Source: JAVZGQ01 sp038998365 (GTDB lineage: Archaea > Aenigmatarchaeota > Aenigmatarchaeia > CG10238-14 > SCSR01). From it: a DNA stretch of 13,683 bases. Location: NCBI GenBank assembly GCA_038998365.1, contig JAVZHJ010000020.1:1-13683 (forward strand). Direction: 5' to 3'. Numbering within the stretch: position 1 is the first letter of the stretch; each line of letters opens with the position of its first letter. Below are positions 13,494 through 13,683 of this stretch, piece after piece. The translations under genes were made by a program, and so were the position numbers. Under the pieces are notes generated by a model. That model saw only the letters and a list, made by a program, of their open reading frames with translations, did not search any database and was not told the DNA's origin.

Positions 13494-13683
13494 CTAATAA
13501 CTATAACTCAATATTAAATTGTTAGAAGTATCGTAAAGGAATAAAGTATCGTGGTCGTTATTCCAAATTGGACTACCACTCTTCCAATAAAGTTTATCAT
13601 TCGTATTAGTACCTGAACCTGTATAAAGAGTAAAACTAGCTAAAGGATTTAAAGTAAATGTTGGAAAAGTGTAAACATGATTT
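13494..13683 (-). CDS. Lamin-tail-domain protein, C-terminal fragment
   Basis: The last 62 residues of a protein cut by the right edge are visible, ending at a TAG at 13494-13496. The segment matches the C-terminal part of the prokaryotic lamin tail domain (LTD, PF00932). FPTFTLNPLASFTLYTGSGT is followed by LYWKSGSPIWNNDHDTLFLY, the family's L-Y-W and W-N-N-D-x-D-T-x-x-L-Y-D pattern, then a final strand LILSYSY. In bacteria and archaea LTDs are usually C-terminal domains of secreted or surface proteins, sometimes joined to nucleases or other enzymes, and are thought to bind or anchor. The partner domain and any signal peptide lie outside the window. Because the domain ends at the stop codon, it is the C-terminal domain of the protein. 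Confidence 0.8.
   Translation of the reverse strand, partial: NHVYTFPTFTLNPLASFTLYTGSGTNTNDKLYWKSGSPIWNNDHDTLFLYDTSNNLILSYSY

Noticed and set aside
1..13683. CRISPR arrays, tRNA/rRNA genes, insertion sequences, origin-like repeats
   Set aside because: None seen by reading both strands; the few gaps are all under 75 bases and AT-rich with no cloverleaf or regularly spaced repeats.

Overview
The window is from an AT-rich archaeon. The archaeal assignment rests on eL18 (absent from bacteria), archaeal uL13, a cupin-type phosphoglucose isomerase, a class II (archaeal) GAPDH with the SCNTT active site, a short 220-residue archaeal triosephosphate isomerase, GH57 hydrolases, TATA-like AT-rich boxes and several apparently leaderless starts. 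The tightly packed genes (gaps of 0-50 bp, stop/start overlaps) and the split-up ribosomal operon are compatible with a small-genome lineage such as a DPANN archaeon. That lineage call is inference.

Layout. Positions 1-6245 hold a polysaccharide block: a GT4 glycosyltransferase cut by the left edge (-), an amylopullulanase-like GH57 hydrolase (-), a cupin phosphoglucose isomerase overlapping a small winged-helix protein (+), a glycogen debranching enzyme (-) and a second GH57 alpha-amylase-like protein (+). Two short divergent intergenic regions (1999-2029 and 4945-4994) probably drive these genes. Positions 6238-11823 hold a glycolytic block, all on the minus strand. In transcription order it reads triosephosphate isomerase, SDR oxidoreductase, class II GAPDH, phosphoglycerate kinase, PfkB sugar kinase and LacD/DeoC-type class I aldolase. 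Positions 11833-13424 hold an unrecognised 131-residue protein, uL13, eL18 and a cyclophilin-like protein. At the right edge is the C-terminal end of a lamin-tail-domain protein.

How they fit together. No signal peptide is visible on the intact glucan-active enzymes, so the likely substrate is an intracellular glycogen-like polymer. It would be extended by the GT4 enzyme and trimmed and debranched by the GH57 proteins and the debranching enzyme. Phosphoglucose isomerase, a PfkB kinase (candidate phosphofructokinase), the LacD-type aldolase, TPI, GAPDH and PGK would then form an almost continuous route between glucose-6-phosphate and 3-phosphoglycerate. A step producing glucose-6-phosphate (glucokinase, or phosphorylase plus phosphoglucomutase) is not in the window. 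The most interesting points are the translationally linked PfkB-LacD pair as a non-standard PFK/aldolase module, an Asp at the coenzyme-selecting position of GAPDH that suggests NAD rather than NADP use, and the replacement of rps9/rpoN after uL13 by an unknown gene and tpiA.
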